Origin: Mimachlamys varia
Lineage: Eukaryota > Mollusca > Bivalvia > Pectinida > Pectinidae
Assembly: GCA_947623455.1 (NCBI GenBank)
Contig: OX392529.1
Span: 58,113,186-58,177,185, forward strand
Reading direction: 5' to 3'
Length of the DNA: 64,000 nucleotides
Part shown: one piece after another, positions 45,322 through 59,010 of the stretch
How positions within the stretch are numbered: position 1 is the first letter of the stretch
How the letters are laid out: every line of letters begins with the position of its first letter
Notes under the pieces: generated by a model
Told to the model about the DNA's origin: nothing
Databases searched by the model: none
The model's input: only the letters and a program-made list of their open reading frames with translations
Position numbers and translations under genes: made by a program

Positions 45322-45890
45322 TAACATTTAATATGTTGACGTTCAGTAATTATTTGAAAGTATATACATTACTGAGCAAAATGGTGAAGTTTGCACCAAA
45401 CACATATCATTTCTTTTGCATAACATTAACCCTTAGCACACAAGTTAGGGACACACTCAGGCAGTTTATGTTTTGCACAAATATCTAATATTCAAACCAC
45501 TCACAGTTTTCAAAAGATAAATATTGGTACCTCAGTTTCTTCTATTTTTATAGTGTCCCCACTTTACCGGGGAATATTGGGGGTAAGGGAGATTTAATGC
45601 CATAGAAAGCTAATTGTTTGAGTAAACACAGAGCAGAAACACACTAAATCAATAAGCAAGATGTTTAGTAATGTATATATTGTGACAAAAGTAAAGAAAC
45701 ATCTACAATTTACTGAAAATAAGCAATACAAGTTGGAATTAGCCAAAAACCTATAGGTGATACATACACACATGTACATGTATAGAACCCCACATGTGCA
45801 ACTTTGGAACTAGTTTGTTCTGTGGTACTAAGTGGCATCTTGCTGTCTAAAGTCCTGTTGAGTACGATATGACAATTATGAAGAAATAGC
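45322..45890 (+). repeat. Direct repeat block, copy 1
   Basis: Matches 46,639-47,455 in order: ATGTTGACGTTCAGTAA-like start, TTATTTGAAAG, CATTTCTTTTGCATAACATT, AATATTGGGGGTAAGGGAG, TTGGAATTAGCCAAAAAC and CTTGTTCTGTGGTACTAAG-like end. Non-coding. It appears to be a dispersed repeat or a local duplication. Confidence 0.8.
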
Positions 45891-46638
45891 TTAGTCTGTG
45901 ACAAAATGAAGAGAAAAAAACAACATGAGATTCAATAAAAACATTATCAAATTTGAGGAAGCTGTATTGGAAAATATGGCAATACCAGTTCATGCAGAAG
46001 CCAGCTAACACTCTCATACACTTGAAATGAACACATTTATCATACCGAATAATAACATGGTGCTAAATGTGCTTACAGTTAATTGTGTTAAAATTAACCT
46101 GTGATATACTTTAAATTTTTACACGAGGGCACAGTGAAATTGGTTATTAAAGATTCAATTATTTTTTTTAAAGATGTTAAACATTTTAACTTCAGTCTTT
46201 TATTTCTTTTGAACATGAAAACAAATATTTTGATGAAGACAATGACTAGGCAGAGTTTTGAAGTGGGCGGGGAGGGGGGGGGGGCGGGGGTGATAACTAT
46301 GCAGGACAGCACATTAAGTATCTGTTCCATCAAGACTCAGGTATACACATATCAGTTCTAATGAAGCACAAGCGGATAAATTATTACAATAAATGAAACC
46401 ATATTTAATTAAAAACTTAGCTTTAGGATCAGACCATCAATACAGGCTTCAACACTGGGACATGTTTAGCCAGATTGAAGCTAATTGTGACGTTTTCAAC
46501 AAGATATATATATTCACATACTGAAAAATATGTGCTGAGACCCAATAGCTGTGATTGTCTTTGAAAATAAAACTGTCCGAAAGCACAAAACATGTTTGAG
46601 AGGACAAGTTCATGGAGCACATGGCTAGTAAAAGAGCC

Positions 46639-47455
46639 CTTCACCTTTAACATGTTGACATAAAGTAACTATTTGAAAGCATATACATTACCGAGCAAAA
46701 TCGTGAAGTTTGGTTACAATTTAATTACAAGTTATGAAGAAAATCCAAGTTATTGTACCTAATATCCATTTGCTATTCAGAGTTAGCACCAAACAATTCT
46801 CATTTCTTTTGCATAACATTTACCTCTAGCACACAAGTTAAGCACACACTTAGCCATTTCATATTTTCGCACATATCTAATACTCAAAGCACTCACAGTT
46901 TAAAATGATACAATGTCCATCAGTTTCGTCTATTTTTACAGTGTCTGGCTTCCTGGATTGCCCCCACTTTAACAGGAGAATATTGGGGGTAAGGGAGATT
47001 TAATGTCATTAATAGCTACTTGTTTGAGTAAACACAGATAACAAGCACACTAATCAATAAACAAGATGTTGAGCAAGGTATATATTGTGACAGAAGTAAA
47101 TAAATATCACAATTTACTGAAAGAAAAATCAGAGAATACCAAAGCGTCAACAAAACCATAATCCGAACTCAAAATCGATTAAACTAGGGGCAAAATAGGA
47201 ACAAAGGAAAGATTTACATGGAGACTCTCGTAAAAGCACAAGAGAATAACACCAGGTGTTCCGGAAGAGTAAGCGTCTTCTGCTTATAAGGAATGAAAAT
47301 AAGGAATAAAAGTTGGAATTAGCCAAAAACATATAGGTGATACATTCAAACATGTACAAAACCCCAGATGTGCAACTTGGAACTAGCTTGTTCTGTGGTA
47401 CTAAGGGGCTGCTTGTTGTCTAAAATCCTATTGAGTATGGTATGAAAATTATGAA
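46639..47455 (+). repeat. Direct repeat block, copy 2, with an inserted inverted fragment
   Basis: Second copy of the 45,322-45,890 block. It is longer partly because it carries, at 47,125-47,280, a segment that is the reverse complement of 51,205-51,358 (the 3' flank of the Penelope-like fragment). Confidence 0.8.
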
Positions 47456-47459
47456 AAAC

Positions 47460-48336
47460 AAATCAGAAAATACCAGATGAAAAATCGGTCAATCCGTAAG
47501 TAGGGTTACCTTGGGTATCGAGCAGGCCAAGTACCTTTTGCAAATAATAAATGTAATAGTGTTTGTAAACCAGGATAAGGTTATTAGATGCCTTGTCTGC
47601 AGACACAACCACATACATGTCATTTACTCCACACATATCCTATTTACATTGTAGATAATAATATGTATATATCATATAAATCAATCAATCGATATTTATT
47701 CATAAATATTTTTGTTGCTGTAGAGGTTTACATCAATTTAAAAGTATCTTTATTTTGTTGTTCAACAAACAATATAAACGATGCCTGCTGTTTAATTCTT
47801 ATTTAATTTGTGCTCTAAATTAGTTGAAATTGATATAAAAACCTTAAATGTATATGTATACATCACTGTATTTGAAACTTTGAATGGCAATAACTGTTAC
47901 AAAATAACTGAATAATTCTCAAGAATGTACAATGAAATGAAGGGTTTTGGAACAAGCACAAAATATATTTGCCTTCTTCCTTTGTGATTTTACAATATGT
48001 TAAGTCTGTGTGTGGATTTTAAATGTCTTTTTGTGATTCATTCAATTTTAGTTATCATAATTAATAAAATATTATAAGAATGTTATCTTTTAATTAAAAC
48101 AAGAGACATTCAGTACCTTGGTGTATAATGTGAAGAAGATTTACTGCTTCACATTTGAAAATCTTCAAAGCAATAAACTTTTAATGGCTTCTGATAATTG
48201 GGCCTTGCCTGTCCCCTCCCTATTCAATGCTCATTGTCTATCGATCATTCTCCTGTGACAAATCTTACATTTTGTATATATATAAATATCCTGTATATTA
48301 TATGTTTATACTGATGAGTTGTTACTTAAATTTAAT
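47460..48336. other. Gene-free stretch
   Basis: AT-rich DNA without recognised coding content. Its last part is probably the 3' untranslated region of a LINE whose tail lies at 48,337. Confidence 0.4.
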
Positions 48337-48356
48337 AAAGAACTTGAACTTGAGCC
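48337..48356 (+). repeat. Probable LINE 3' tail
   Basis: AATAAAGAACTTGAACTTGA resembles a short-repeat tail of a non-LTR element with its polyadenylation-like signal. No ORF belonging to it remains upstream. Confidence 0.4.
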
Positions 48357-50600
48357 CGTGTCAGATCTGATCAGATGTGATCGGTAATCTAATTAGATAA
48401 TGACCCCTTCCACCCCACCTGGTCAAACTTTACCTGTATCAGTTCTGATATAAGGTGTGAAGGTCTGGAGATCATAACTCCGGGGCCCCTGATTGTTAGT
48501 TGGGAACATGTCACCACACCTTATATGACCTTTATTTATAATTACAGGTACAGGCTGCTGACAGTCTAGACCCGGGGTTCATTCCCACTCAGTCAACATC
48601 TTAAAACATATTACCTGTATTTTACTCTAGTCTCAACAGCTGTTCATTTATTACAAGTTCAACTTAGCCTACAATAACAGATAACTTGTACAAAATAACA
48701 AAATTTTAATAAACATTGAACTTTTGTAAGGGGATCAATTAAATATAATGAAGCATTCGACAGGTAAGTTGTTATCTGAGAATCATATAGTTACTTTTCA
48801 AAAACAGGCTATAGCCTTATCTGTAATTAGTAACCAATGTCCTCACCTTGTACTTGTGCCTTATATACCAAAATATTAGGGTAAATTGGCTGAGTGGGAC
48901 ATTTTCCGACACTTCTGACTTTGTTATTGCTGGTATCTGTAATGCAGCCGCCAGTAAAATCATCATTTATTATAATTAGGCAGAATTTATAATTATAGAC
49001 TCAGAACCCTACAGACTTAATTATTTAATTCGGAAGACACCAGACCTTGTATCTTCTATCAGGGACATCCCTGCTTCTATGAACCTGAAACCTGAATACA
49101 AACAACTAGATAATATAATAACCAATACTATTCTAACAAACCACAAACGGTACATGGTTTAATTATGCTTGACTTAACACTGGTCAACATACATAACATT
49201 ATGCAATACAGTATATTGGTATATACAGGCAGAGACGTATACAACTCTATAAGGCTTTATACGTCTCTGATATATATATATGTATACGAGTATATGTATA
49301 ACAAATTTGATATTTTGAAATATAAGTTATTATTTGACTTAAATGGAACTTGATTAATTAACTTTGATTGCATAATAGAATATCATGAAATAAAAAAGTA
49401 TATAATAAATATAACTTAAAGTATGACACTTCTAATAATTAGAAATATTAGATGGCCACTATAATCATAACAGAAATTGACACATTAGTTTAATCCCAAT
49501 ATGACTAGGATTCTCGTCAATTTAAAAATCTATACGTTTATGGTTTTGATTACCATTGTACATTTTTATTCATACAATGTACATGTGATGTAATGTGTGA
49601 CACTATTACAAATATCGTGCTGAATTCAAATAAGTCAGTTTTACAGTAACTGTTAAACTGTTGGTGCTCAAATGCCATAATAACAAGCAAATACAAATCG
49701 CACTGGTCACAGACAAGGCTCTCCAATGTCAGTAATGTAATTTTAGTTAAAGCTGACTAATATGTGAACCTTCGATCACCATCAATTACAATTTGTATCA
49801 GAACCTGATTGGCGTCTTATATCCTCATGCAACCACATATTACCAAAGTTATGGTTCAATATCTCATCGATTTATCGATATGAAGACTTCTAATCAATCA
49901 GCCGGAATGAAATTATGACGGAAAGATGGAACACGGCCCGGGAGCATAAAATTACTAAATCATGAGAGAAGGTACAGATATACATCGTACCACGGAATTA
50001 GATTAGAGCTGCTATCCAAGTCTGTGATGGTACTTGCATACAGCTATAAAATAACATGAATGTCAAAGCACAGACAAAACTTGCTATATATACAGTGTAA
50101 TTCTGTGGTCAAAGTCAAACGTGTAGGTTTAAGATTTTACATCATAACGCGGACTGCTAACACGGTATACAATGCCTGTATCAGTACCTGGCTATCAAGT
50201 CATTCACCTGGAACAAATATCAGGCGTGACAGACCACAGTCAGCCATGCATTTATATTTGGTAGTACACAACCTACATACTGTAGTGTGGGTACAATGTA
50301 CCATGTAAATATATTAAAATGTAGGAAGTGTAGGGTTGTTTAGCCTAATTATAAAACTGAACTGATTTTGGTAGAAGTTGAACTTAAACCTTAAATTTAT
50401 TCGTTACAATTTATTTCCCTTTGATGTAAAGAAAAGCTAACATACTGTATAATGAAATAACATAATTTTCATTCATTGAAAATTTAAAAAGTTTCATCAA
50501 TATGTGTCAATTGCTTACAATATTTAAATCGATGAATAATAGCATATACATAATACAAAAACCTTCACTCACTCATGATAGTCAGATAAGATGCACAATA
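48357..50600. other. Gene-free stretch
   Basis: No gene is supported. A micro-MITE lies at 49,230-49,269. ACCTGTAT/TACCTGT motifs at 48,430-48,620 recall the dispersed repeat at 63 kb but do not align as a copy. Confidence 0.45.
49230..49269. mobile_element. Micro-MITE palindrome, copy 3
   Basis: The arms are CAGAGACGTATA and its exact complement, around a 16-base loop. Flanking octamers match poorly (4 of 8). Loop sequence is unlike that of the other three copies. Confidence 0.55.
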
Positions 50601-50612
50601 AAAATGTTTAAT

Positions 50613-51160
50613 TTCAGTATATCGACGATGTGTTGTCTATAAACAACAAGAAGTTTGCTGACCTAGACGATCGTATATACCCTACTGAGCTTGAGATTAA
50701 AGACACAACAGACTCTCCTACATCAGCTTCTTACCTCGATCTTTACTTAAACTATGACCGACACGGGCAACTTACTACTAAGCTGTACGATAAACGTGAC
50801 GATTTCGATTTTCCGATCGTGAACTTCCCCTTTCTTGATAGAAACATCCCTGCTTCCCCATCCTATGGTGTTTACATGTCGCAGTTGATTCGTTATTCTA
50901 GGGCTTGCTCTGAATATCGCGATTTTCGTGATAGATGTCGACTGCTGACGAACAAAGTTACGGCACAGGAATTCGAGAAATGCAGGTTGATGAAGACATT
51001 GGGCAAGTTTCATGGTCGCCATCTTGATATCATCGAGAAATATTCTGTATCTTTGTGTGATTTGAAGATGGACGTTTTTGAGTTTGCTTGTTAGTGGGTT
51101 TACTTGTTGTACAATGACAATGATGACTCGGTTCTCATTTTGAGGATTGATGCTTACTTG
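50613..51160 (+). pseudogene. Penelope-like (PLE-type) reverse transcriptase, C-terminal fragment
   Basis: The frame begins with the catalytic box YIDDVLSINNKKF (about 50,618-50,656; the two aspartates bind metal), then TELEIKDTTDSPTSASYLDL, YDKRDDFDFPIVNFPFLDR, IPASPSYGVYMSQLIRYSRA, CRLLTNKV and FHGRHLDIIEKYSVSL, ending at a stop (51,092). It is the palm-to-thumb part of a reverse transcriptase family common in molluscs and cnidarians. Assignment to Penelope-like elements is from its general style and is uncertain. The fingers and any endonuclease are missing. Directly before YIDD the sequence reads TTTAATTTCAG, resembling a splice acceptor, so either an intron or a 5' truncation point lies here. 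The frame is otherwise intact. Confidence 0.75.
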
Positions 51161-51162
51161 GA

Positions 51163-51193
51163 TGTGACCAAGATTTACATGGCGGGTGTCTTC
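51163..51193 (+). repeat. Single-copy counterpart of the 31-bp minisatellite unit
   Basis: GTGACCAAGATTTACATGGC followed by GGGTGTCTTCG matches the 31-bp unit of the 10.4-kb array at most positions. It lies at the same distance downstream of the reverse transcriptase as the array does from its own decayed copy. Confidence 0.7.
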
Positions 51194-51391
51194 GATGAAG
51201 CAAACGACGCTTACTCTTCCGGAACACCTGGTCTTATTCTCTTGTGCTTTTACGAGAGTCTCCATGTAAAACTTTCCTTTGTTCCTATTTTGTCCCTAGT
51301 TTAATCGATTTTGAGTTCGGATTGTGGTTTTGTTGACGCTTTGGTATTCTCTGATTTTTTTTATTACCAAATATTTTAGCTATTAACTTTT

Positions 51392-51768
51392 TTGAAGCGC
51401 AATACTACTGACAACTGTCTAGAGTCATAGATACATACCTTACGAAGGCTACAAAACGAGTTTTCTGGGATGTTTACTGGCAAACTGGGCTGTCACATCT
51501 ACCCACGGAAGTTTACATTTAAAACTAGGGACCCTAAACAGGACCGCCCCATACTGTTTCAGTGTTTGACCCGGTGTACATCCGCACACAGACAGGGAAA
51601 CATATTAAAAGTAAGCATTTTTCAAAAGTTAAGTATCTGTACATTTCATTTATGCAAATATATGTCATCGGTTCCTCGTTAAAATTTCCTCAGTGGCCAA
51701 GTAATTAGCTGGATATAATTTAACATAAGGACTACAAACGTATGAAACATCTTTTGATTGGACGATTC
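51392..51768 (+). repeat. Duplicated block, second copy
   Basis: Copy of 44,961-45,292, here downstream of the reverse transcriptase fragment. It retains the full-length segment after AAAAGTAAGCAT. It may be the 3' region of the same retroelement. Confidence 0.85.
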
Positions 51769-51769
51769 C

Positions 51770-53815
51770 TGAAAAGTCACGAGAAAGGGTAAAACTGGAA
51801 ATTTTGGCCGAAATGAAACCTTATAATAAAAGGCATCAAGGGTGCCGAACAGGAGACGCCTCGAGAGACCATAGGGAAAGTCCGTCAGATCCTTGTGCAA
51901 GTCCTTAAATTACCAAAGGAGTCTGTAGGAAAGATGGTTTTTCAAGCAGCACACAGACACAGGGTGTCAGACTGGCAAGAAGAATACTTGAGGCTGTCAT
52001 GCAACTTGACCAGGGCATAGTGTTTTTTTCGGACTTGCCACTTGAGGTTAGCAAGCTGAAGTAAACGCTGATTTTCAAAACACGGTAAAAAAATGTCTGC
52101 AAATGAGGAAAAAAGTGATAGTAGTTTATGAGAAGGACATCCTAAAGCAGAAGTAACTTGAGTGGTAAAGGCTTGGGTTGTCACACGTGTACAGGTGGGT
52201 ACACATATGAACTTGAAAAGTGCCGCGGGAACCGTCTCGCTATTATATATGTGTTTCAAGGTTTTTTGTTAATGATTTTGGAAGTGTTATATCACACTCT
52301 AGCTTTAATTATGTTATTTCCCAAAAATGAAGTAACACTTTTCATTCTTTTTCTTTTAGTCCATATACAGATGTAACTTACACTTTGATAAGTGTTACTT
52401 TAGGACTACAACATGGAGATATGTTATTATTAGTTCACGGTTATATTTAACGAGATTTATCGCTGTTCACCCCATGTTCGCACTCAAGTTATTCAATACG
52501 CTGTATTTTGTTTTGAGATTCTTTACATGTATCCTCATATACACTTTATTATGTACAGTAATTTGAGGTCCAAGAATGATGGTTTGGTAAAAATTACGAA
52601 GCATACCAAAGTTTTCTCTCTTTTTTTTATGGTGAGTGGTAAATTTTGTATACATATAATCAGTAATTTGAGGTCTAAGAGTTGTGTTATGGTAAAATTA
52701 ATAGTTTAAATAACTCTAAAGGTTTTGAGGTGAAACTTTTGAAACGCTGGTGAGTTCTAAAGCATTCGGTTTGGAAAAAGGACAATTAAATGCTCAAAAT
52801 ATTTGGAATAGTTGTTATTTTTCATTAATACTAGTATACCATTTTGTGTATGGAAAGCATTAGTTAGACATTAAGACTTTATTAAATGGGTGGACATGGT
52901 ACGCCAGACCGATTACCTCCCTTTAACAAGAAAACACAAAAAGTGACAACTTTATGTGCATGCAACTTATTATATATATCTGCTATCCTATACTTTATGG
53001 TGATGAAATTCCGATGGTCGTTTTTGACTTTAGGTCAAAATCAAGGATCAACAGGGGCCAAGGGCGCTTTTTAAGGTATTCATTTCATATAATATGGACC
53101 TTCTAGAACATTTTTCAGCTGGCCACCCCCACTGGGAAATCCACTGGAGATTTTTTGTGGGGTCATATACAACTTACCTCGGCAAACTAAAATGGCATTT
53201 GAAAAAAAGTGGGTAGGGGTACAGCAATTGCTCCATCATTTCTAATCATCTTTAGATGAATAATTTATGGTATATAAAGAACGCATATGCATCACTTAAA
53301 AATTTCTTATATAAAGTTTACATTTTGACCTCCATTCTGAAGGCTAAATCAAGGTCAAAGGTCAAATATTACAAAAAAATGATCAAATCACTTGTTTTAA
53401 TTGTGCCATGGATAGCATACCACAATTCTGTATATCTATGTCCTAGTAATTCAGTGAGGACAAAAAAAGTAGCCCCTTTGTTATGTATATTGTAATGTAG
53501 ATTGAAATTACAGATCCTGGGGGTAGGGGTACAGAAATTAGTAAAACTCATGTTATAGTTTTTTCTCATATTAATGAATGGCAGTTACATATTGCGTATG
53601 CATTTTCCATTCTTTTTATTTTATTTTTTTCATAATTTTGTTGAACTGTATTGTCAAGGTCATATAAAGGTCAAAATTCAAAAGTCAAAATATGAGATGA
53701 AAATTTAATTTTTGTCTAATATAATTGACCTTAAAAGACAGATTGTTCCCAGCGCAACCCCATTTAGCATGTTTTTGCTGATCTCCTTTAAAAAGTAGGA
53801 GGAAAAAGAATTCTA
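51770..53815. other. Gene-free stretch
   Basis: Short frames on both strands (for example the minus-strand one at 51,942-52,259) show no domain. TCAAGGTC-type short repeats are scattered at 53,030-53,680. No array or element is recognised. Confidence 0.45.
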
Positions 53816-53819
53816 AAAA

Positions 53820-56800
53820 ACCCCTCTAAACAAGTGCATATAGATGTAACCCCCTCTAAACAAGTATATATAGATGTCACCCTCTCTACACCAGTGTATA
53901 TAGATTTAACCCCCTCTAAACAATTATATATAGATGTCACCCTCTCTACACCAGTGTATATAGATGTCACCCTCTCTACACCAGTGTATATAGATTTAAC
54001 CCCCTCTAAACAATTATATATAGATGTAACCCCCTCTACACCAGTGTATATAGATGTCACCCTCTCTACACCAGTGTATATAGATGTAACCCCCTCTAAA
54101 CAAGTATATATAGATGTCACCCTCTCTACACCAGTGTATATATATGTCACCACCTCTAAACAAGTTTATATAGATGTCACCCTCTCTACACCAGTGCATA
54201 TAGATGTCACCCTCTCTAAACAAGTTTATATAGATGTAACCCCCTCTAAACAAGTATATATAGATGTCACCCTCTCTACACCAGTGCATATAGATGTCAC
54301 CCTCTCTAAACAAGTATATATAGTTGTAACCCCCTCTAAACAAGTATATATAGATGTCACCCTCTCTACACCAGTGCATATAGATGTCACCCTCTCTAAA
54401 CAAGTTTATATAGATGTAACCCCCTCTAAACAAGTTTATATAGATGTCACCCTCTCTACACCAGTGCATATAGATGTCACCCTCTCTAAACAAGTATATA
54501 TAGTTGTAACCCCCTCTAAACAAGTATATATAGATGTAACCCCCTCTAAACAAGTATATATAGATGTAACCCCCTCTAAACAAGTTTATATAGATGTAAC
54601 CCCCTCTAAACAAGTATATATAGATGTCACCCTCTCTACACCAGTGTATATAGATGTAACCCCCTCTAAACAAGTATATATAGATGTACCCCCTCTAAAC
54701 AAGTATATATAGATGTAACCCCCTCTAAACAAGTATATATAGATGTCACCCTCTCTACACCAGTGTATATAGATGTAACCCTCTCTACACCAGTGTATAT
54801 AGATGTAACCCCCTCTAAACAAGTATATATAGATGTAACCCCCTCTAAACAAGTATATATAGATGTCACCCTCTCTACACTAGTGTATATATATGTCACC
54901 CTCTCTACACCAGTGTATATAGATTTAACCCCCTCTAAACAATTATATATAGATGTCACCCTCTCTCCACCAGTGTATATAGATGTAACCCCCTCTAAAC
55001 AAGTATATATAGATTTAACCCCCTCTAAACAATTATATATAGATGTCACCCTCTCTACACCAGTGTATATAGATGTCACCCTCTCTACACCAGTGTATAT
55101 AGATGTAACCCCCTCTAAACAAGTATATATAGATGTCACCCTCTCTACACCAGTGTATATATATGTCACCCTCTCTACACCAGTGCATATAGATGTCACC
55201 CTCTCTACACCAGTGTATATAGATGTCACCCTCTCTACACCAGTGTATATAGTTGTAACCCCCTCTAAACAAGTATATAGATGTCACCCTCTCTAAACAA
55301 GTATATATAGATGTCACCCTCTCTACACCAGTGTATATAGTTGTCACCCTCTCTACACCAGTGTATATAGATGTCACCCTCTCTACACCAGTGTATATAG
55401 TTGTAACCCCCTCTAAACAAGTATATAGATGTCACCCTCTCTAAACAAGTATATATAGATGTCACCCTCTCTACACCAGTGTATATAGATGTAACCCCCT
55501 CTAAACAAGTATATATAGATGTCACCCTCTCTACACCAGTGTATATAGATGTCACCCTCTCTACACCAGTGTATATAGATGTCACCCTCTCTACACCAGT
55601 GTATATATATGTCACCCTCTCTACACCAGTGAATATATATGTCACCCCCTCTACACCAGTGCATATAGATGTCACCCTCTCTACACCAGTGTATATAGAT
55701 GTCACCCTCTCTACACCAGTGTATATAGATGTAACCCTCTCTACACCAGTGTATATAGATTTAACCCCCTCTAAACAAGAATATATAGATGTCACGCTCT
55801 CTACACCAGTCTATATAGATGTCACCCTCTCTACACCAGTGCATATAGATGTCACCCTCTCTACACCAGTGTATATAGATGTCACCCTCTCTACACCAGT
55901 GTATATATATGTCACCCCCTCTACACCAGTGCATACAGATGTCACCCTCTCTACACCAGTGTATATAGATGTCACCCTCTCTACACCAGTGTATATAGAT
56001 GTAACCCTCTCTACACCAGTGTATATAGATTTAACCCCCTCTAAACAAGTATATATAGATGTCACCCTCTCTACACCAGTGTATATAGATGTCATCCTCT
56101 CTACACCAGTGTATATATATGTCACCCTCTCTACACCAGTGTATATAGATGTAACCCTCTCTACACCAGTGTATATAGATGTAACCCTCTCTACACCAGT
56201 GTATATAGATGTAACCCTCTCTACACCAGTGTATATATATGTCACCCTCTCTACACCAGTGTATATATATGTCACCCTCTCTACACCAGTGTATATAGAT
56301 GTCACCCTCTCTACACCAGTGTATATAGATGTAACCCTCTCTACACCAGTGTATATATATGTCACCCTCTCTACACCAGTGTATATAGATGTTACCCTCT
56401 CTACACCAGTGTATATAGATGTAACCCCCTCTAAACAAGTTTATATAGATGTCACCCTCTCTACACCAGTGTATATAGATGTCACCCTCTCTACACCAGT
56501 GTATATATATGTCACCCTCTCTACACCAGTGTATATAGATGTCATCCTCTCTACACCAGTGTATATAGATGTCACCCTCTCTACACCAGTGTATATAGAT
56601 GTAACCCCCTCTAAACAATTATATATAGATGTCACCCTCTCTACACCAGTGTATATAGATGTCACCCTCTCTACACCAGTGTATATAGATGTCACCCTCT
56701 CTACACCAGTGTATATAGATTTAACCCCCTCTACACCAGTGTATATAGATGTAACCCTCTCTACACCAGTGTATATAGATGTAACCCTCTCTACACCAGT

Positions 56801-59010
56801 GTATATAGATGTAACCCCCTCTAAACAAGTTTATATAGATGTCACCCTCTCTACACCAGTGTATATAGATGTCACCCTCTCTACACCAGTGTATATAGAT
56901 GTCACCCTCTCTACACCAGTGTATATAGATGTCACCCTCTCTACACCAGTGTATATAGATGTCACCCTCTCTACACCAGTGTATATAGATGTCACCCTCT
57001 CTACACCAGTGTATATAGTTGTCACCCTCTCTACACCAGTGTATATAGATGTCACCCTCTCTACACCAGTGTATATATATGTCACCCTCTCTACACCAGT
57101 GTATATAGATGTCACCCTCTCTACACCAGTGTATATAGATGTCACCCTCTCTACACCAGTGTATATAGTTGTCACCCTCTCTACACCAGTGTATATAGAT
57201 GTCACCCTCTCTACACCAGTGTATATATATGTCACCCTCTCTACACCAGTGTATATAGATGTCACCCTCTCTACACCAGTGTATATAGATGTCACCCTCT
57301 CTACACCAGTGTATATAGATGTCACCCTCTCTACACCAGTGTATATAGTTGTCACCCTCTCTACACCAGTGTATATAGATGTCACCCTCTCTACACCAGT
57401 GTATATATATGTCACCCTCTCTACACCAGTGTATATAGATGTCACCCTCTCTACACCAGTGTATATAGATGTCACCCTCTCTACACCAGTGTATATAGAT
57501 ATCACCCTCTCTACACCAGTGTATATAGTTGTCACCCTCTCTACACCAGTGTATATAGATGTCACCCTCTCTACACCAGTGTATATATATGTCACCCTCT
57601 CTACGCCAGTGTATATAGATGTCACCCTCTCTACACCAGTGTATATATATGTCACCCTCTCTACACCAGTATATATAGATGTCACCCTCTCTACACCAGT
57701 GTATATATATGTCACCCTCTCTACACCAGTGTATATAGATGTCACCCTCTCTACACCAGTGTATATAGATTTAACCCCCTCTAAACAAGTATATATAGAT
57801 GTCACCCTCTCTACACCAGTGTATATAGATGTCACCCTCTCTACACCAGTGTATATAGATGTCACCCTCTCTACACCAGTGTATATAGATGTCACCCCCT
57901 CTACACCAGTGTATATAGATGTCACCCTCTCTACACCAGTGTATATAGATGTCACCCTCTCTACACCAGTGTATATAGATGTCACCCTCTCTACACCAGT
58001 GTATATAGATGTCACCCTCTCTACACCAGTGTATATAGATGTCACCCTCTCTACACCAGTGTATATAGATTTAACCCCCTCTAAACAAGTATATATAGAT
58101 GTCACCCTCTCTACACCAGTGTATATAGATGTCACCCTCTCTACACCAGTGTATATAGATGTCACCCTCTCTACACCAGTGTATATAGATGTCACCCCCT
58201 CTACACCAGTGTATATAGATGTCACCCTCTCTACACCAGTGTATATAGATGTCACCCTCTCTACACCAGTGTATATAGATGTCACCCTCTCTAAACAAGT
58301 GTATATAGATGTAACCCTCTCTACACCAGTGTATATAGATGTCACCCTCTCTACACCAGTGTATATAGATGTCACCCTCTCTACACCAGTGTATATAGAT
58401 GTAACCCCCTCTAAACAAGTATATATAGATGTCACCCTCTCTACACCAGTGTATATAGATGTCACCCTCTCTACACCAGTGTATATAGATGTCACCCTCT
58501 CTACACCAGTGTATATAGATTTAACCCCCTCTAAACAATTATATATAGATGTCACCCTCTCTACATCAGTGTATATAGATGTCACCCTCTCTACACCAGT
58601 GTATATAGATTTAACCCCCTCTAAACAATTATATATAGATGTCACCCTCTCTACACCAGTGTATATATATGTCACCCTCTCTACACCAGTGCATATAGAT
58701 GTCACCCTCTCTACACCAGTGTATATAGATGTCACCCTCTCTACACCAGTGTATATAGTTGTAACCCCCTCTACACCAGTGTATATAGATGTAACCCCCT
58801 CTAAACAAGTATATATAGATGTCACCCCCTCTACACCAGTGTATATATATGTCATCCTCTCTACACCAGTGTATATAGATGTCACCCTCTCTACACCAGT
58901 GTATATAGTTGTAACCCCCTCTACACCAGTGTATATAGATGTAACCCCCTCTAAACAAGTATATATAGATGTAACCCTCTCTACACATGTTTATATACAT
59001 TGTACATTGT
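53820..59010 (+). repeat. 30-bp minisatellite, about 173 copies
   Basis: Two unit types share TATATAGATGT: type A (AACCCCCTCTAAACAAG) and type B (CACCCTCTCTACACCAGTG). A and B mix at 53.8-55.5 kb; type B dominates after 55.5 kb. A few 28- or 29-bp units (54,685; 55,275; 55,425) shift the frame. The period of 30 keeps several frames open on both strands, including 1,177 codons on the plus strand at 55,479-59,012 (YIDVTLSTPV repeated). No start context, signal or domain supports a protein. Confidence 0.97.

Noticed and set aside
50747..51265. 172-codon minus-strand frame
   Set aside because: Shadow of the reverse transcriptase on the plus strand.
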